Part shown: piece by piece, positions 7,547-19,608 of the stretch
How the letters are laid out: every line of letters begins with the position of its first letter
How positions within the stretch are numbered: position 1 is the first letter of the stretch
Assembly: GCF_023712105.1 (NCBI RefSeq)
Contig: NZ_JAMLJI010000001.1
Span: 1 to 64,000 of the forward strand
Direction: 5' to 3'
DNA: 64,000 nucleotides
From: Larsenimonas suaedae
Lineage (GTDB): Bacteria > Pseudomonadota > Gammaproteobacteria > Pseudomonadales > Halomonadaceae
Made by a program: the position numbers and the translations under genes
The notes under the pieces: generated by a model
Database searches by the model: none
What the model saw: the letters and a program-made list of their open reading frames with translations, nothing else
What the model was told of the DNA's origin: nothing

Positions 7547-9466
7547 ATGACGCTGCTGCGACTGGAACAACTTCATCTGGCCTACGGCACGCACGTGCTG
7601 TTGGATGGCGCCGAACTCACGATTGAGAAGGGCGAGCGACTGGCGCTGGTCGGGCGCAACGGCGCGGGTAAATCGACGCTCTTGTCGTTGGTCTCTGGCA
7701 AGGTCGACCCGGACTCCGGCACGATCTGGCGCGCGCCGGGCCTTCGTATCGGAGTACTCGAGCAGGATCTGCCCGACGCCGAAGGGCGTCGAATTTTCGA
7801 TGTGGTGGCCGAAGGACTGCCAGACGTCGGTGCTTTGCTTGCGGAGTACGATCAGCTCGTTGCCTCGCCAGACCCGGACATGACGCGGCTTTCGAGCCTT
7901 CAAACCGAGCTCGAGGCTCGTGATGGCTGGTCCTATCATCAGCGCATCGATACGGTACTCACCCGGCTCGGGCTTCCAGCTGACGAGTCCATGAGCAAAC
8001 TCTCCGGTGGCTGGCGCCGGCGCGTGGCGCTGGCGCGGGCACTGGTGACCGACCCTGATGTACTGCTGCTCGATGAGCCGACCAACCATCTGGATCTGGA
8101 CACCATTCTCTGGCTCGAGGAGCAGCTTCTTCAGTTTAACGGCGCGGTACTGTTCATTACCCACGACCGGGCCTTTTTGAAAAAGCTGGCTACGCACATT
8201 CTCGAACTCGACCGCGGGCGCCTTGGGCGCTACCCCGGCGATTACGACAAGTATCAGCAACAGAAAAACGCTGAGCTTGACGCTGAAGCGCGCGAACGGC
8301 GCGAATTCGACAAGAAGCTGGCCCAGGAAGAAAAGTGGATACGCCAGGGCATCAAGGCACGCCGCACCCGCAACGAAGGCCGCGTGCGCGCTCTTGAAAG
8401 CATGCGTGCCCAGCACGCCGAGCGCCGTCATCAGACCGGCAACGCCCGTCTTAACGTCGATAACGCCGACCGAAGCGGCAAGCGTGTGGTCGAGCTCGAG
8501 CACGTCAGTCAGTATTTCGGAAGTGAGGCTGTACTCAAGGACGTCTCGCTCGAAGTCCAGCGCGGTGACCGCATCGGGTTTATCGGTCGAAACGGCGCCG
8601 GCAAGACCACGCTTTTGAAGATCATGCTTGGCGAGCAGGCACCGAGCGAGGGCCAGGTTCGTATGGGCACCAATTTGCAGGTGGCCTATTTCGATCAGCT
8701 TCGCGCGGGGCTTGAGCCTGAAAAGACCGTGTATGACAACGTCGCTCAGGGGCGCGATCGCGTGACGGTCGGCGGCAAGGACCGCCACGTCATCAGTTAT
8801 CTGCAGGATTTTCTGTTCACCCCCGAGCGAGCGCGTCAGCCGGTCAAGGCGCTCTCCGGCGGGGAGTCGAACCGGCTGCTGCTGGCGAAGCTCTTCACTC
8901 AGCCGGCCAACGTGCTGGTGATGGATGAGCCGACCAACGATCTGGACGTTGAAACGCTCGAGCTTCTGGAAGAACTGCTGATGCAGTTCGAGGGCACGCT
9001 GCTTCTGGTCAGTCACGACCGAGACTTTCTGGACAACGTTGTGACAAGCGTCATTGCCTTTGAGGGCGAGGGGCAGGTCCGTGAATATGTGGGGGGCTAT
9101 CACGACTGGGTGCGCCAGGGCGGCACGCTTCCTCCAGCGCCGTGGGACAAGGGGGCTGAACCGACGGCAAGGTCTGACGCCAAAAAAGCGGCCAAGACAC
9201 CGGCGGACACGGCAGCACCTGCGGCCAAAGCCAAGCCGAAGAAGTTGTCCTACAAACTGCAACGAGAGCTTGATGAGCTTCCGGCGCGGATCGAAACACT
9301 CGAGGCCAGCGTGGCCGAGCTAGAGGCAACGATTTCCGACCCTGATTTCTACGGTCAGGACGCGAGCACGGTCTCAGAAACCCTTGAGGCGCTTGGCAAG
9401 ACTCAAGGCGAGCTGGATGAGGCGATGGAGCGTTGGATGGAGCTTGAAGCCCAGCAAAACGACTGA
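7547..9466 (+). CDS. uup: ABC-F family ATPase Uup
   Basis: This 639-aa soluble protein carries two ABC ATPase domains. The first Walker A is GRNGAGKST at 36-44, with signature LSGGWRRR and Walker B VLLLDEPTNHLD. The second has GRNGAGKTT, LSGGESNR and VMDEPTNDLD. The linker (RQGIKARRTRNEGRVRAL) is diagnostic for Uup. An Ala/Lys-rich hinge leads to a C-terminal coiled coil (about 570-639), the DNA-binding extension of Uup. ABC-F proteins act on ribosomes; Uup also affects precise transposon excision and branched DNA. GGGAGG lies 6 bases before the ATG. It faces the usp gene across a hairpin. Confidence 0.93.
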   Translation: MTLLRLEQLHLAYGTHVLLDGAELTIEKGERLALVGRNGAGKSTLLSLVSGKVDPDSGTIWRAPGLRIGVLEQDLPDAEGRRIFDVVAEGLPDVGALLAEYDQLVASPDPDMTRLSSLQTELEARDGWSYHQRIDTVLTRLGLPADESMSKLSGGWRRRVALARALVTDPDVLLLDEPTNHLDLDTILWLEEQLLQFNGAVLFITHDRAFLKKLATHILELDRGRLGRYPGDYDKYQQQKNAELDAEARERREFDKKLAQEEKWIRQGIKARRTRNEGRVRALESMRAQHAERRHQTGNARLNVDNADRSGKRVVELEHVSQYFGSEAVLKDVSLEVQRGDRIGFIGRNGAGKTTLLKIMLGEQAPSEGQVRMGTNLQVAYFDQLRAGLEPEKTVYDNVAQGRDRVTVGGKDRHVISYLQDFLFTPERARQPVKALSGGESNRLLLAKLFTQPANVLVMDEPTNDLDVETLELLEELLMQFEGTLLLVSHDRDFLDNVVTSVIAFEGEGQVREYVGGYHDWVRQGGTLPPAPWDKGAEPTARSDAKKAAKTPADTAAPAAKAKPKKLSYKLQRELDELPARIETLEASVAELEATISDPDFYGQDASTVSETLEALGKTQGELDEAMERWMELEAQQND

Positions 9467-9473
9467 GGTTAAT

Positions 9474-9509
9474 GCTGCCTCGCCCTGTATCGGTTGTGGG
9501 CGAGGCAGC
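9474..9509. terminator. Hairpin between convergent uup and usp genes
   Basis: GCTGCCTCGCC at 9474-9484 pairs fully with 9499-9509; one more pair is possible, leaving a 12-base loop. There is no good T run on either strand, so it may be a weak or factor-assisted two-way terminator. It fills the 61-base convergent gap. Confidence 0.55.
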
Positions 9510-9527
9510 GACACTCAGTTTGTGCGA

Positions 9528-9983
9528 TTACTCGGCGGCGGTCTTGTCGTTGCCGACGCGTACTGCCAACACATCGCACTCCGCACCGTGGAGCACGCCG
9601 GTTGAGGTCGAGCCGAGCAGCAGAGCGAACCCATGACGCCCATGCGAGCCGACCACGATCAGATCGACCTGGCGCTCCTTGGCAAAGCGCTGGATTTCGG
9701 AGTCGGGCATGCCGACCACGACATGTTGATCGGCGGCGCTGATGCCATGGGGTGTGGCGATGTCACTCAAGCGCTCGCGCGCGTGCCCATCAAGCTGTTC
9801 CTGAATGCTGGTCAAATCCATCGGGATATCCCCGCCGTAGGCAAACCCCAATGGCTCCAGTGTGTGCATGATCGAGATCTTGGCCCCGTTTCGCTCAGCG
9901 ATCGGCAAGGCGCGTTTGAGCACCAGGTGTGAATCCTTGGTGAGATCGACCGCGACCAGGATATGGCGGTATTCGTTGCTCAT
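9528..9983 (-). CDS. Universal stress protein, UspA family
   Basis: This 151-aa single Usp domain has the first strand ILVAVDLTKDS and the C-terminal nucleotide-binding pattern G-S-H-G-R-H-G...G-S-T-S (about 113-127), the G-2x-G-9x-G-S/T motif of ATP-binding Usp proteins. It is cytoplasmic. Family members help survival under starvation and stress; in halophiles some sit with TRAP transporters, but none is nearby here. GAGG lies 8 bases before the ATG. It is monocistronic, convergent with uup and divergent from the gene at 10103. Confidence 0.9.
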   Translation of the reverse strand: MSNEYRHILVAVDLTKDSHLVLKRALPIAERNGAKISIMHTLEPLGFAYGGDIPMDLTSIQEQLDGHARERLSDIATPHGISAADQHVVVGMPDSEIQRFAKERQVDLIVVGSHGRHGFALLLGSTSTGVLHGAECDVLAVRVGNDKTAAE

Positions 9984-10102
9984 GGCGTGTCCTCATGGCC
10001 GTAAAAAGAGAATCGGTTCTACTTTAGAACGCGCCATTACCATACACAATCGCATTTGACGCGTTACTTTGGCGCAGTGCGATAACTCAAGCAGAGAGAG
10101 TC

Positions 10103-10564
10103 ATGACCGTTTTCTGGATTATTGCCGGATTGATTTTCGTGGCGTTGGCACCGGTGATCAGTCTGAATCCCTCACGGCGACAGCGTCAGATGGTGGCGCT
10201 CAGAGACCGGGCGCGCGTGTTGGGGTTTCGAGTGGAGCTGAATCCGCCGGGCCGCCCGCATGCGTCCGAGCGAGATGTGTTGGCGTATCGGTTGATGTAT
10301 CTGGGTATTCGTCAGGGGCCTGCGTTTCGCTGGACGCCTGATGGGGGCCTCATGGAGGAGGACGGCGCGCTTGATTCGGATCAGCGGGCCTTGTTGGATC
10401 GGGTCATCGATGCATTGCCTCAGGATACGCTCTTGCTCACCTCGGGCACGGCCACACTGACACTTTGGTGGCAAGAGCGAGATGAACTCGAGCGTTTCGA
10501 AGCGGTCGCTCAGCGGCTACTTGAGTTGCGCCAGGCCATCGCCCCTTATGAGGAGACCTGCTGA
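10103..10564 (+). CDS. Single-pass membrane protein of unknown function
   Basis: The 153-aa product starts with one N-terminal membrane helix (about 3-21), followed by a basic stretch SRRQRQMVALRDRAR typical of a cytoplasmic stop-transfer flank, then a soluble alpha/beta domain. I do not recognise a named family. AGAGAG precedes the ATG. Its end overlaps the end of the convergent slyA-like gene by 19 bases, leaving no room for a terminator. A candidate promoter (TTGACG, then GATAAC) lies in 10055-10085. Confidence 0.65.
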   Translation: MTVFWIIAGLIFVALAPVISLNPSRRQRQMVALRDRARVLGFRVELNPPGRPHASERDVLAYRLMYLGIRQGPAFRWTPDGGLMEEDGALDSDQRALLDRVIDALPQDTLLLTSGTATLTLWWQERDELERFEAVAQRLLELRQAIAPYEETC

Positions 10565-11025
10565 GGCTCATCGGCGTCGCAGGTCGATCCCTGTTCGGCG
10601 CATAGAAGCTTTTGACCGTTTTTCTCGATGGCATCGAGAATGCTGTCAAACTGATCGAGCGTCTCCTGGTCGAGCCCTGCGAGCATTTCAACGCGCGCCT
10701 GTTGTACTACCGACTCAATCTGCTTGAGCAGTGGCATGGCGTTCGGCGTGAGATACACCAGTTTTGTTCGGCGGTCGCTTTCGCTTGGACGGCGCTCGAT
10801 CAGTGACTGCTGCGTCAGTTGGTCAAGCGTGCGGACCAGCGAGGGCGCCTCGACGCCGATCGCCTTGGCAAGCTCGCACTGAGGCAGCCCTTCACCGTAA
10901 TGCGACAGATGATAAAGCGTGGTCCAGCGTGTCTGTGTCAGACCCAGAGGCGCAAGGCGCTCATCGATGATGGCGCGCCAGAGCCTTGGAATACGGGTCA
11001 GTTTGAGGCAAAGAGTCTCATTCAT
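10546..11025 (-). CDS. slyA: MarR/SlyA-family transcriptional regulator
   Basis: This 159-aa winged-helix dimer has the SlyA-like pattern LTQTRWTTLYHL, PQCELAKAIGVEAPSLVRTLDQL (recognition helix) and the wing SLIERRPSESDRRTKLVYLT. SlyA proteins counter H-NS silencing or sense small aromatic acids. The C-terminal 15-20 residues are polar and probably disordered. Shine-Dalgarno is poor. The 96 bases upstream, shared with no divergent gene, may hold its autoregulatory site, but I see no clean palindrome. The SlyA subgroup is likely but not certain. Confidence 0.82.
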   Translation of the reverse strand: MNETLCLKLTRIPRLWRAIIDERLAPLGLTQTRWTTLYHLSHYGEGLPQCELAKAIGVEAPSLVRTLDQLTQQSLIERRPSESDRRTKLVYLTPNAMPLLKQIESVVQQARVEMLAGLDQETLDQFDSILDAIEKNGQKLLCAEQGSTCDADEPQQVSS

Positions 11026-11121
11026 TTAAAAGATACGTCAGAGTGGTGTGTTCAAAGATTGTCCGAATCTGGTCTTGCTTATGCAAGCGTAATCTTGTGG
11101 CAAGCCGTGAATGAGCGCTCC

Positions 11122-12213
11122 CTAGTCGGTATTGAGCCACCCGATGCCCGGGGTGTGGCGCTGTTCGCCATCAGCGCGCTCGGCACTTGAGGCATCGTCA
11201 TTGACTTCAAAGCGAATCACGCCGATCCGCTGTCCTGTGGCGGTCATGACATCGACCTGCCAGCGCCCGGTGGAATCTTCCGGAAAATGCAGCTTGTGAG
11301 ACCAGGCTCGATAGCCGTCGGCGCCGGTTCCACGGATGGTCAGCTTGATGCGGTCAACGACTTTGCCATCATGGCGCCAGACGTGATAGATCGTCTCGTT
11401 CAAGCCCCGTGGCGCGTGCACCGAGGTGTACGCATACAGTCCATTCGACTTAAGCGCAGCGTTGGTCAGCGCGATATTGCCCATTGGGGCACGCTCGGCG
11501 CGATTGAACGCAGGCGACAGCGCGCTGCTTGTGATCCAAAGCGTTGCGGGTGGAATCCAGGTGCGCCCCATCCAGGCCGCACCGCTTAGCGCGACGGCAA
11601 GCCCAATCATTGCAAGCCAGTCCAGTACCCCTCGTCCCTGAAACAGTGTCATTAGACTCGGAAGGCTCAGGATGGGGACCGCAAGCGTTGCCATCAAAAA
11701 GCTTTGGCCGGTCGTTACATGCAATAAAAGCGGCGCCGACACCAGAATCAACACGAACGCGCACAGGCCGTGAAAAGCGAAATAGAGCCAGCGTACCCGC
11801 TCGGCGAGCTTGAAGTAGAGCGGGTCGATCACGGAAAGCAGCGCGCAGCCAACCAGAATGACCGCGAACAGCGCCTGTCCAGTTCCCCAGGCGGTGGTGA
11901 CCAGAATGAAGGGCAGGCAGAAACAGAGTGTTTCCTGATGCGTCAGTTGGGTGACAAAGGTCGCGACCAGTCGAGGAAGCCGGGATTTCGCCCGATGCTG
12001 GCGCAGGCTGCTCCAGACGTTTTCGCCGATCAAAAGAACCCAGGTGCCAAGAAGTGCCACCGCCAGAAAGCCCCCGAGCGATTGCTGCCTCGTGACCAGA
12101 AAAAAGCTGATGACGCCGCTTGCGAAGCTGACGACCGGCCACAGATAGTGATAGCGCTGAAGGCGGTCCATCCAGGCCTTGAGCCAGCCGGGAAGAGCGA
12201 GTTCGTTAACCAT
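11122..12213 (-). CDS. Membrane protein with C-terminal DUF2914 domain
   Basis: The 363-aa protein begins with 7-8 hydrophobic segments (about 20-215) and ends with a soluble, probably periplasmic, beta-rich domain (about 245-345). That domain has the DUF2914 pattern LYAYTSVHAPRG...IYHVWRHDGK...KLTIRGTGADGYRAWSHK...GRWQVDV. The N-terminal part resembles the partner domain often named DUF5924. No biochemical role is known to me. It is separate from its neighbours and lies divergently to fadBA. Confidence 0.75.
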   Translation of the reverse strand: MVNELALPGWLKAWMDRLQRYHYLWPVVSFASGVISFFLVTRQQSLGGFLAVALLGTWVLLIGENVWSSLRQHRAKSRLPRLVATFVTQLTHQETLCFCLPFILVTTAWGTGQALFAVILVGCALLSVIDPLYFKLAERVRWLYFAFHGLCAFVLILVSAPLLLHVTTGQSFLMATLAVPILSLPSLMTLFQGRGVLDWLAMIGLAVALSGAAWMGRTWIPPATLWITSSALSPAFNRAERAPMGNIALTNAALKSNGLYAYTSVHAPRGLNETIYHVWRHDGKVVDRIKLTIRGTGADGYRAWSHKLHFPEDSTGRWQVDVMTATGQRIGVIRFEVNDDASSAERADGEQRHTPGIGWLNTD

Positions 12214-12360
12214 GAGCTAAAGTAGGCCCTTGAGTCGGTGGGGTGAATGATCTTGATACGTGATACATCGGTATAGATGACCCTGTGCTTGACCATGGTC
12301 TTAGACCAAGGTTCATCTTGGCCGACTTGACCCGTTGCTCGCACTCGCCGACGATAAGGA

Positions 12361-12378
12361 TTCAAACACTCGTTTAAA
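12361..12378. promoter_or_regulatory. PsrA-like operator upstream of fadBA
   Basis: TTCAAAC (12361-12367), ACTC, GTTTAAA (12372-12378) is an inverted repeat with 6 of 7 arm positions paired. It fits the known PsrA consensus C/G-AAAC-N2-4-GTTT-G/C used to control fatty-acid oxidation genes in pseudomonads. It lies 64 bases before fadB. No psrA gene is in the window, so the assignment is by motif and context. Confidence 0.6.
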
Positions 12379-12402
12379 TTGGCGGCTGCGGTCACACATC
12401 GC

Positions 12403-12432
12403 CTCTATCACTCAGGACTCTATCACTCAGGA
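12403..12432 (+). repeat. 15-bp perfect tandem duplication at the fadB ribosome site
   Basis: CTCTATCACTCAGGA occurs twice in direct succession (12403-12417 and 12418-12432). Each copy carries the AGGA that serves as Shine-Dalgarno; only the second is correctly spaced (about 8 bases) from the fadB ATG at 12442. Confidence 0.95.
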
Positions 12433-12441
12433 GTAGTGCTC

Positions 12442-14610
12442 ATGCTCTACCAGGGACAGACCTTAAGCGTCGAGATGGATGAGAATCGATTGGCGTGGCT
12501 GGTCTTCGACGCCAGCCAAGGCTCCGTCAATACGCTTTCCCAGAACGTTGTGGGCGAGCTCGATGAGGCCATGACCGCATTGGAGAGTCAAACGGAGTGT
12601 CAGGGCCTGGTCTTTTCGAGCGCTAAAAAGGCGTTCATTGTCGGTGCCGACATCAGGGAATTCCACGGTGTCTTCGCTGGCGGCTCTCACGCCATTCAAA
12701 CCATGTGCGAGCGTGTGCATGCGCTGTTCAATCGCATCGAGGATCTCCCGTTTCCGACCGTCGCAGCCATCAATGGCATGGCGCTGGGCGGCGGGCTCGA
12801 GCTCGCGCTGACCTGTGATTTTCGCGTACTGGATAAATCGTGCCGTGTCGGGCTTCCGGAAACCAAGCTCGGGATCATCCCCGGATGGGGCGGCTGCGTT
12901 CGACTGCCCCGGTTGATTGGCGCCGACAATGCGCTCGAATGGATCGCAGGCGGCGGCCAGCATCCGGCCGATGAGGCGCTCAAGGTCGGTCTTGCCGATG
13001 CGGTGCTCGAGGGTGAGCGTTTAACAGAAGCCGCGCGCGATATCCTCGCTCGCGCTGGAAAGGGTGAGTTCGACTGGCAGGCGCGCCGTGCGCTCAAGAC
13101 TGAGCCTTTGATGCTCAATAGCGTCGATCAGATGATGGTGTTCGAAACGGCCAAGGGCTATATCGCCTCCAAGGCGGGCAAGCATTATCCAGCGCCGGTG
13201 CGGGCGGTCGAGGTCGTTCAGAAGGGGGCCGGCGAGACTCGCCTGCGGGCGCAGGCCATCGAGACCAGTACGTTTGCGGCGCTGGCGCAGACCTCGGTGT
13301 GTTATCAGCTGGTTGGCCTCTTCGAAAGCGATCAGTTCGTCAAGAAACAAGCCGGGCGCTACGAGAAACAGGGGCGTGAAATAACACTCAGCGGCGTGCT
13401 TGGCGCTGGCATCATGGGCGGCGGCATCGCCTATCAAAGCGCCTACAAAGGCACTCCGATTCTGATGAAAGACATCAACAACGAGGCGATCGAGCTTGGG
13501 CTCAAGGAAGCGCGCAAGCTAGTGGGTAAGCAGGTCTCGCGCGAAAAGCTGACCGCCGAGGAGGGCGCCAGCGTGCTCGGACGCATTCGACCGACGCTTT
13601 CCTACGGGGATTTCGAGCATGTGGACGTAATTGTTGAAGCCGTGGTCGAAAACCAGAAGGTCAAGAGCACGGTGCTTTCGGAGGTGGAACAGTCGCTCGA
13701 TGACCGCGCCATCCTTTGCTCGAACACGTCGACGATTTCGATCGATACGCTGGCTGACGCATTAAAGCGCCCTGAAAATTTCTGCGGCATGCACTTCTTC
13801 AATCCCGTACACCGGATGCCGCTGGTGGAAGTGATTCGTGGCAGCCGCTCAAGCGATGAAACCATCGGGACCGTAGTGGCCTACGCACGCCACATGGGCA
13901 AGACGCCGATTGTGGTCAACGATTGCCCCGGATTTCTGGTCAACCGGGTGCTGTTCCCCTACCTGCAAGGCTTCGAGTTCCTGCTGCGTGAAGGCGTCGA
14001 TATGGTGCGCATCGATAAGGTGATGGAGGGCTTCGGATGGCCGATGGGCCCGGCGTATCTTCTGGACGTCGTCGGACTCGATACTGCCGATCATGCCGCC
14101 CAGGTGCTGGCTGAAGGCTATCCCGATCGCATGAAAATCGAAGGCAAGACCGCCATCGAGAAGCTGCTTGATGAGGATCGAAAAGGTCAGAAGAACGGGC
14201 TTGGGTTCTACAAGTACAGCGAGGACAAGAAGGGCAAGCCGCGTAAGGAGTCAGACGACACCGTGGCCCGCCTGCTCGAGGGCCACGCCGAGCGCCACAC
14301 CGACATCGACGACGACACTCTGATTGCCATGCTCATGACGCCTCTGTGTCTTGAAACCGTGCGTGCGCTGGAAGAAAACATCGTGGGCTCCCCCCAGGAG
14401 GCCGACATGGCGTTGATCTACGGCATCGGATTCCCGCCGTTTAGAGGCGGCGCGCTTCGCTACATTGACCAGGTCGGCGTCAAGGCGTTTGTCGATCAGG
14501 CAACCGAACTCGCTCAGCGCTATGGCGCGCTGTACGCGCCGACGCCCAAACTGCTGGCGCGCGCCAACGAACAGACGCCTTTTTATGACACCGCCGAGGA
14601 GACCGCCTGA
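12442..14610 (+). CDS. fadB: Fatty-acid oxidation complex alpha subunit FadB
   Basis: This 722-aa multifunctional beta-oxidation enzyme has an N-terminal enoyl-CoA hydratase/isomerase domain (GADIREF about 68-74; catalytic Glu120 in GGGLE and Glu140 in GLPET) and a C-terminal 3-hydroxyacyl-CoA dehydrogenase domain (NAD motif [11 protein letters not shown] about 320; [13 protein letters not shown] with the catalytic His). It hydrates and oxidises trans-2-enoyl-CoA to 3-ketoacyl-CoA. I chose the ATG at 12442 rather than an in-frame one 63 bases upstream, because MLYQG matches FadB N termini and AGGAG is correctly placed. Its TGA shares one base with the fadA ATG. Confidence 0.93.
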   Translation: MLYQGQTLSVEMDENRLAWLVFDASQGSVNTLSQNVVGELDEAMTALESQTECQGLVFSSAKKAFIVGADIREFHGVFAGGSHAIQTMCERVHALFNRIEDLPFPTVAAINGMALGGGLELALTCDFRVLDKSCRVGLPETKLGIIPGWGGCVRLPRLIGADNALEWIAGGGQHPADEALKVGLADAVLEGERLTEAARDILARAGKGEFDWQARRALKTEPLMLNSVDQMMVFETAKGYIASKAGKHYPAPVRAVEVVQKGAGETRLRAQAIETSTFAALAQTSVCYQLVGLFESDQFVKKQAGRYEKQGREITLSGVLGAGIMGGGIAYQSAYKGTPILMKDINNEAIELGLKEARKLVGKQVSREKLTAEEGASVLGRIRPTLSYGDFEHVDVIVEAVVENQKVKSTVLSEVEQSLDDRAILCSNTSTISIDTLADALKRPENFCGMHFFNPVHRMPLVEVIRGSRSSDETIGTVVAYARHMGKTPIVVNDCPGFLVNRVLFPYLQGFEFLLREGVDMVRIDKVMEGFGWPMGPAYLLDVVGLDTADHAAQVLAEGYPDRMKIEGKTAIEKLLDEDRKGQKNGLGFYKYSEDKKGKPRKESDDTVARLLEGHAERHTDIDDDTLIAMLMTPLCLETVRALEENIVGSPQEADMALIYGIGFPPFRGGALRYIDQVGVKAFVDQATELAQRYGALYAPTPKLLARANEQTPFYDTAEETA

Positions 14611-15785
14611 TGCGCTACCATGATGATGATGTCGTAGTTGTCGATGCGCTGAGAACGGCCATGGCCAAGGCCCGCGACGGCGCATTTCGTAATGTACGCG
14701 CCGAGAACCTTTCGGCCTCGGTAATGACCGCGCTTCTTGAACGGCACGAGGCGTTTGACCCGGCGTTGATCGACGATGTGATCTGGGGCTGCGTCAACCA
14801 GACCCTCGAGCAAGGGTTCAACGTGGCGCGCAATGCCGCGCTTATGACCCGAATTCCTCCGGCGGTGCCTGCGCAAACGGTCAACCGCCTCTGCGGGTCG
14901 TCGATGACCGCGCTGCACTCGGCGTTTGCCAACATCAAGGCGGGGCTTGGCGATCACTACCTCGTTGGCGGTGTTGAACACATGGGGCATCTTGAGATGA
15001 CCCATGGCGTGGATGTCAATCCGGCGGTAAGTCGTCACACGGCCAAGGCGGCCATGATGATGGGGCTGACCGCCGAACTGCTTGGGAAACTCAATAACGT
15101 CAGCCGGGCCCAGCAGGACGCCTTCGGCGTTCGCTCCCATGAGCGGGCCGCCGCTGCGCGCCGCGACGGGCATTTCGATCGCGAGATCATCGGTGTCGAC
15201 GGTCACGACGCTGACGGCTTTCGAGTCCGCGTCGACCGTGATGAGGTCATTCGAGAGGATGCCAATATCGAGGACATGGCCAAGCTCAAGCCGGCCTTTG
15301 ATCCCAAAAACGGCACCGTCACGGCAGGGACCTCGTCGGCGCTGTCGGTCGGGGCCGCAGGGCTTCTGGTCATGCGGTACTCGAAGGCGCATGAGCTGGG
15401 TCTTGAACCGTTGGCCCGGGTGATTTCGGTCGGTGTAGCCGGCTGTGACGCCTCGGTCATGGGCTTTGGGCCGGTGCCTGCCACACAGAATGCCCTCAAG
15501 GCCGCCGGGCTCGGCATGCGCGACATCGATGTGGTCGAGCTTAACGAGGCCTTTGCCGCCCAGGCCATTCCAGTGCTGCAGTCACTCGATCTGGAAAGCG
15601 TGATCGATGACAAGGTGAACCTCTTTGGCGGAGCGATCGCGCTCGGCCATCCGCTTGGCTGTTCCGGGGCGAGAATCTGCACCACGCTTATGAACGTCAT
15701 GCAGCACAAACAGGCAACGCTTGGCCTTGCCACCATGTGCATTGGTATGGGGCAGGGCGTGGCGACCATTTTTGAGCGCCCCTGA
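14610..15785 (+). CDS. fadA: 3-ketoacyl-CoA thiolase FadA
   Basis: This 391-aa thiolase cleaves 3-ketoacyl-CoA to acetyl-CoA plus a shortened acyl-CoA and forms the alpha2-beta2 complex with FadB. The active cysteine is Cys95 in VNRLCGSSM. The other catalytic blocks, [23 protein letters not shown] (His) and [10 protein letters not shown] (second Cys), are all present. Length is typical (387-391). It is translationally coupled to fadB by a TGATG overlap and followed by a strong terminator, so fadBA is a complete two-gene operon. Confidence 0.95.
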   Translation: MRYHDDDVVVVDALRTAMAKARDGAFRNVRAENLSASVMTALLERHEAFDPALIDDVIWGCVNQTLEQGFNVARNAALMTRIPPAVPAQTVNRLCGSSMTALHSAFANIKAGLGDHYLVGGVEHMGHLEMTHGVDVNPAVSRHTAKAAMMMGLTAELLGKLNNVSRAQQDAFGVRSHERAAAARRDGHFDREIIGVDGHDADGFRVRVDRDEVIREDANIEDMAKLKPAFDPKNGTVTAGTSSALSVGAAGLLVMRYSKAHELGLEPLARVISVGVAGCDASVMGFGPVPATQNALKAAGLGMRDIDVVELNEAFAAQAIPVLQSLDLESVIDDKVNLFGGAIALGHPLGCSGARICTTLMNVMQHKQATLGLATMCIGMGQGVATIFERP

Positions 15786-15805
15786 GCTTAATCAAGCCGC
15801 GTCAC

Positions 15806-15832
15806 AAAAAAGCCCGCATTGCGGGCTTTTTT
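15806..15832. terminator. Bidirectional terminator after fadA
   Basis: A6-GCCCGC (15806-15817) pairs with GCGGGC-T6 (15821-15832) around a 3-base loop. It is symmetric and serves both fadA on the plus strand and the leftward gene whose stop begins at 15832. Confidence 0.92.
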
Positions 15833-16353
15833 TAGGTCGATGGGGTGGGTTTCGACGTGGCGCGCGCACTCAAGGCTGCGATGGACAGCACGAAGGTGGT
15901 CAGTGCAGCGATCAGTCGGTACTCGTTGCGTTCGCGCCAGAGTGCGCGAATGTCGACCCAGTCGCCCGGCATCGCGATCGGGTTCCACGCCTGAATATCG
16001 TGGTTGATCGGTACCATCATCAACTTGGTGTAGGCAACGATGCCGCCGAGATAAACGATCAGGGCCAGAATCGTCATAACAAACGACGGGCTTCGCCAGC
16101 GCTTGATGTCGAACGCCGCGCTCAGTGCAAGAAATGCCGCGCCGCCAAAAAACATGAAGAGAAAAAACGGGTTTCGAAGATCATGGGTAATCTCGGCCTG
16201 AACGGTGCCGTAGATGTCAGCGCCCATGTTCATCATGGCGGGTTGGAGGGTTACCCAGTGCATGGCGAAGTAGCCGGTGATCAGCCCGGTCGTCATGACC
16301 GCGAGCATCAAGGGCAGGTTGTCGGCGAAGGTATAGCCCGCGCGTGAAGACAT
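15832..16353 (-). CDS. DUF1772-like integral membrane protein
   Basis: This 173-aa protein has four hydrophobic helices. The pattern ITGYFAMHWVTLQPAMM...NPFFLFMFFGGAAFLAL...YTKLMMVPINHDIQAWNP...W.R.NEYR fits the DUF1772 (anthrone-oxygenase-like) family, with its conserved P-IN and W-..N-..R residues. Bacterial function is unknown. I chose the ATG at 16353 (AGGGA 7 bases upstream) over a TTG 14 codons earlier that has no ribosome site. It ends inside the fadA terminator. Confidence 0.75.
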   Translation of the reverse strand: MSSRAGYTFADNLPLMLAVMTTGLITGYFAMHWVTLQPAMMNMGADIYGTVQAEITHDLRNPFFLFMFFGGAAFLALSAAFDIKRWRSPSFVMTILALIVYLGGIVAYTKLMMVPINHDIQAWNPIAMPGDWVDIRALWRERNEYRLIAALTTFVLSIAALSARATSKPTPST

Positions 16354-16445
16354 GCGTGTTCCCTGAATCGAAAATGAATTGTCGGTGTGGGGCAATCAAA
16401 CCATAAAGTGGGGGGCGGGTGTAGGTTCGTTTTGAATTTGCCATG

Positions 16446-16470
16446 AAAAAGCCCGGCATGTGCCGGGCCT
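16446..16470 (-). terminator. Terminator of the porin gene
   Basis: On the minus strand GCCCGGC and GCCGGGC pair around a 4-base loop and run into five T residues. It lies 28 bases beyond the porin stop codon. Confidence 0.88.
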
Positions 16471-16497
16471 TGAGTACAAATGCGTCGTTAAATGGGC

Positions 16498-18174
<1,677 letters not shown>

Positions 18175-18267
18175 TTAAAAACTACCTAGCCAATAGTCGA
18201 TAGGCCTTAGGGATGAGCGCCCAATGTCTAATGGATTTAGCGATGTGTGGTCCTTATGTTGATCGAA

Positions 18268-18281
18268 CTTAATCGATTAAG
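18268..18281. promoter_or_regulatory. LacI-family operator, importer-proximal
   Basis: CTTAATCGATTAAG is a perfect 14-bp palindrome centred on CG, 47 bases before the binding-protein ATG. The likely ligand is the LacI regulator encoded at 24401-25456, the only one in the island. Its position fits repression of the importer operon. Confidence 0.88.
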
Positions 18282-18327
18282 AAGTGCAGTTTTTCTTGGA
18301 ACAGTACTTAACGTGAGGGGATGCCCC

Positions 18328-19587
<1,260 letters not shown>

Positions 19588-19608
19588 GCGCTAAGCAAAG
19601 GACGTGTC

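Noticed and set aside
7508-9262. 584-codon open frame antisense to uup
   Set aside because: It lies wholly opposite a well-recognised ABC-F gene. High G+C codon bias opens such frames; the product is Arg/Leu-rich without family motifs.
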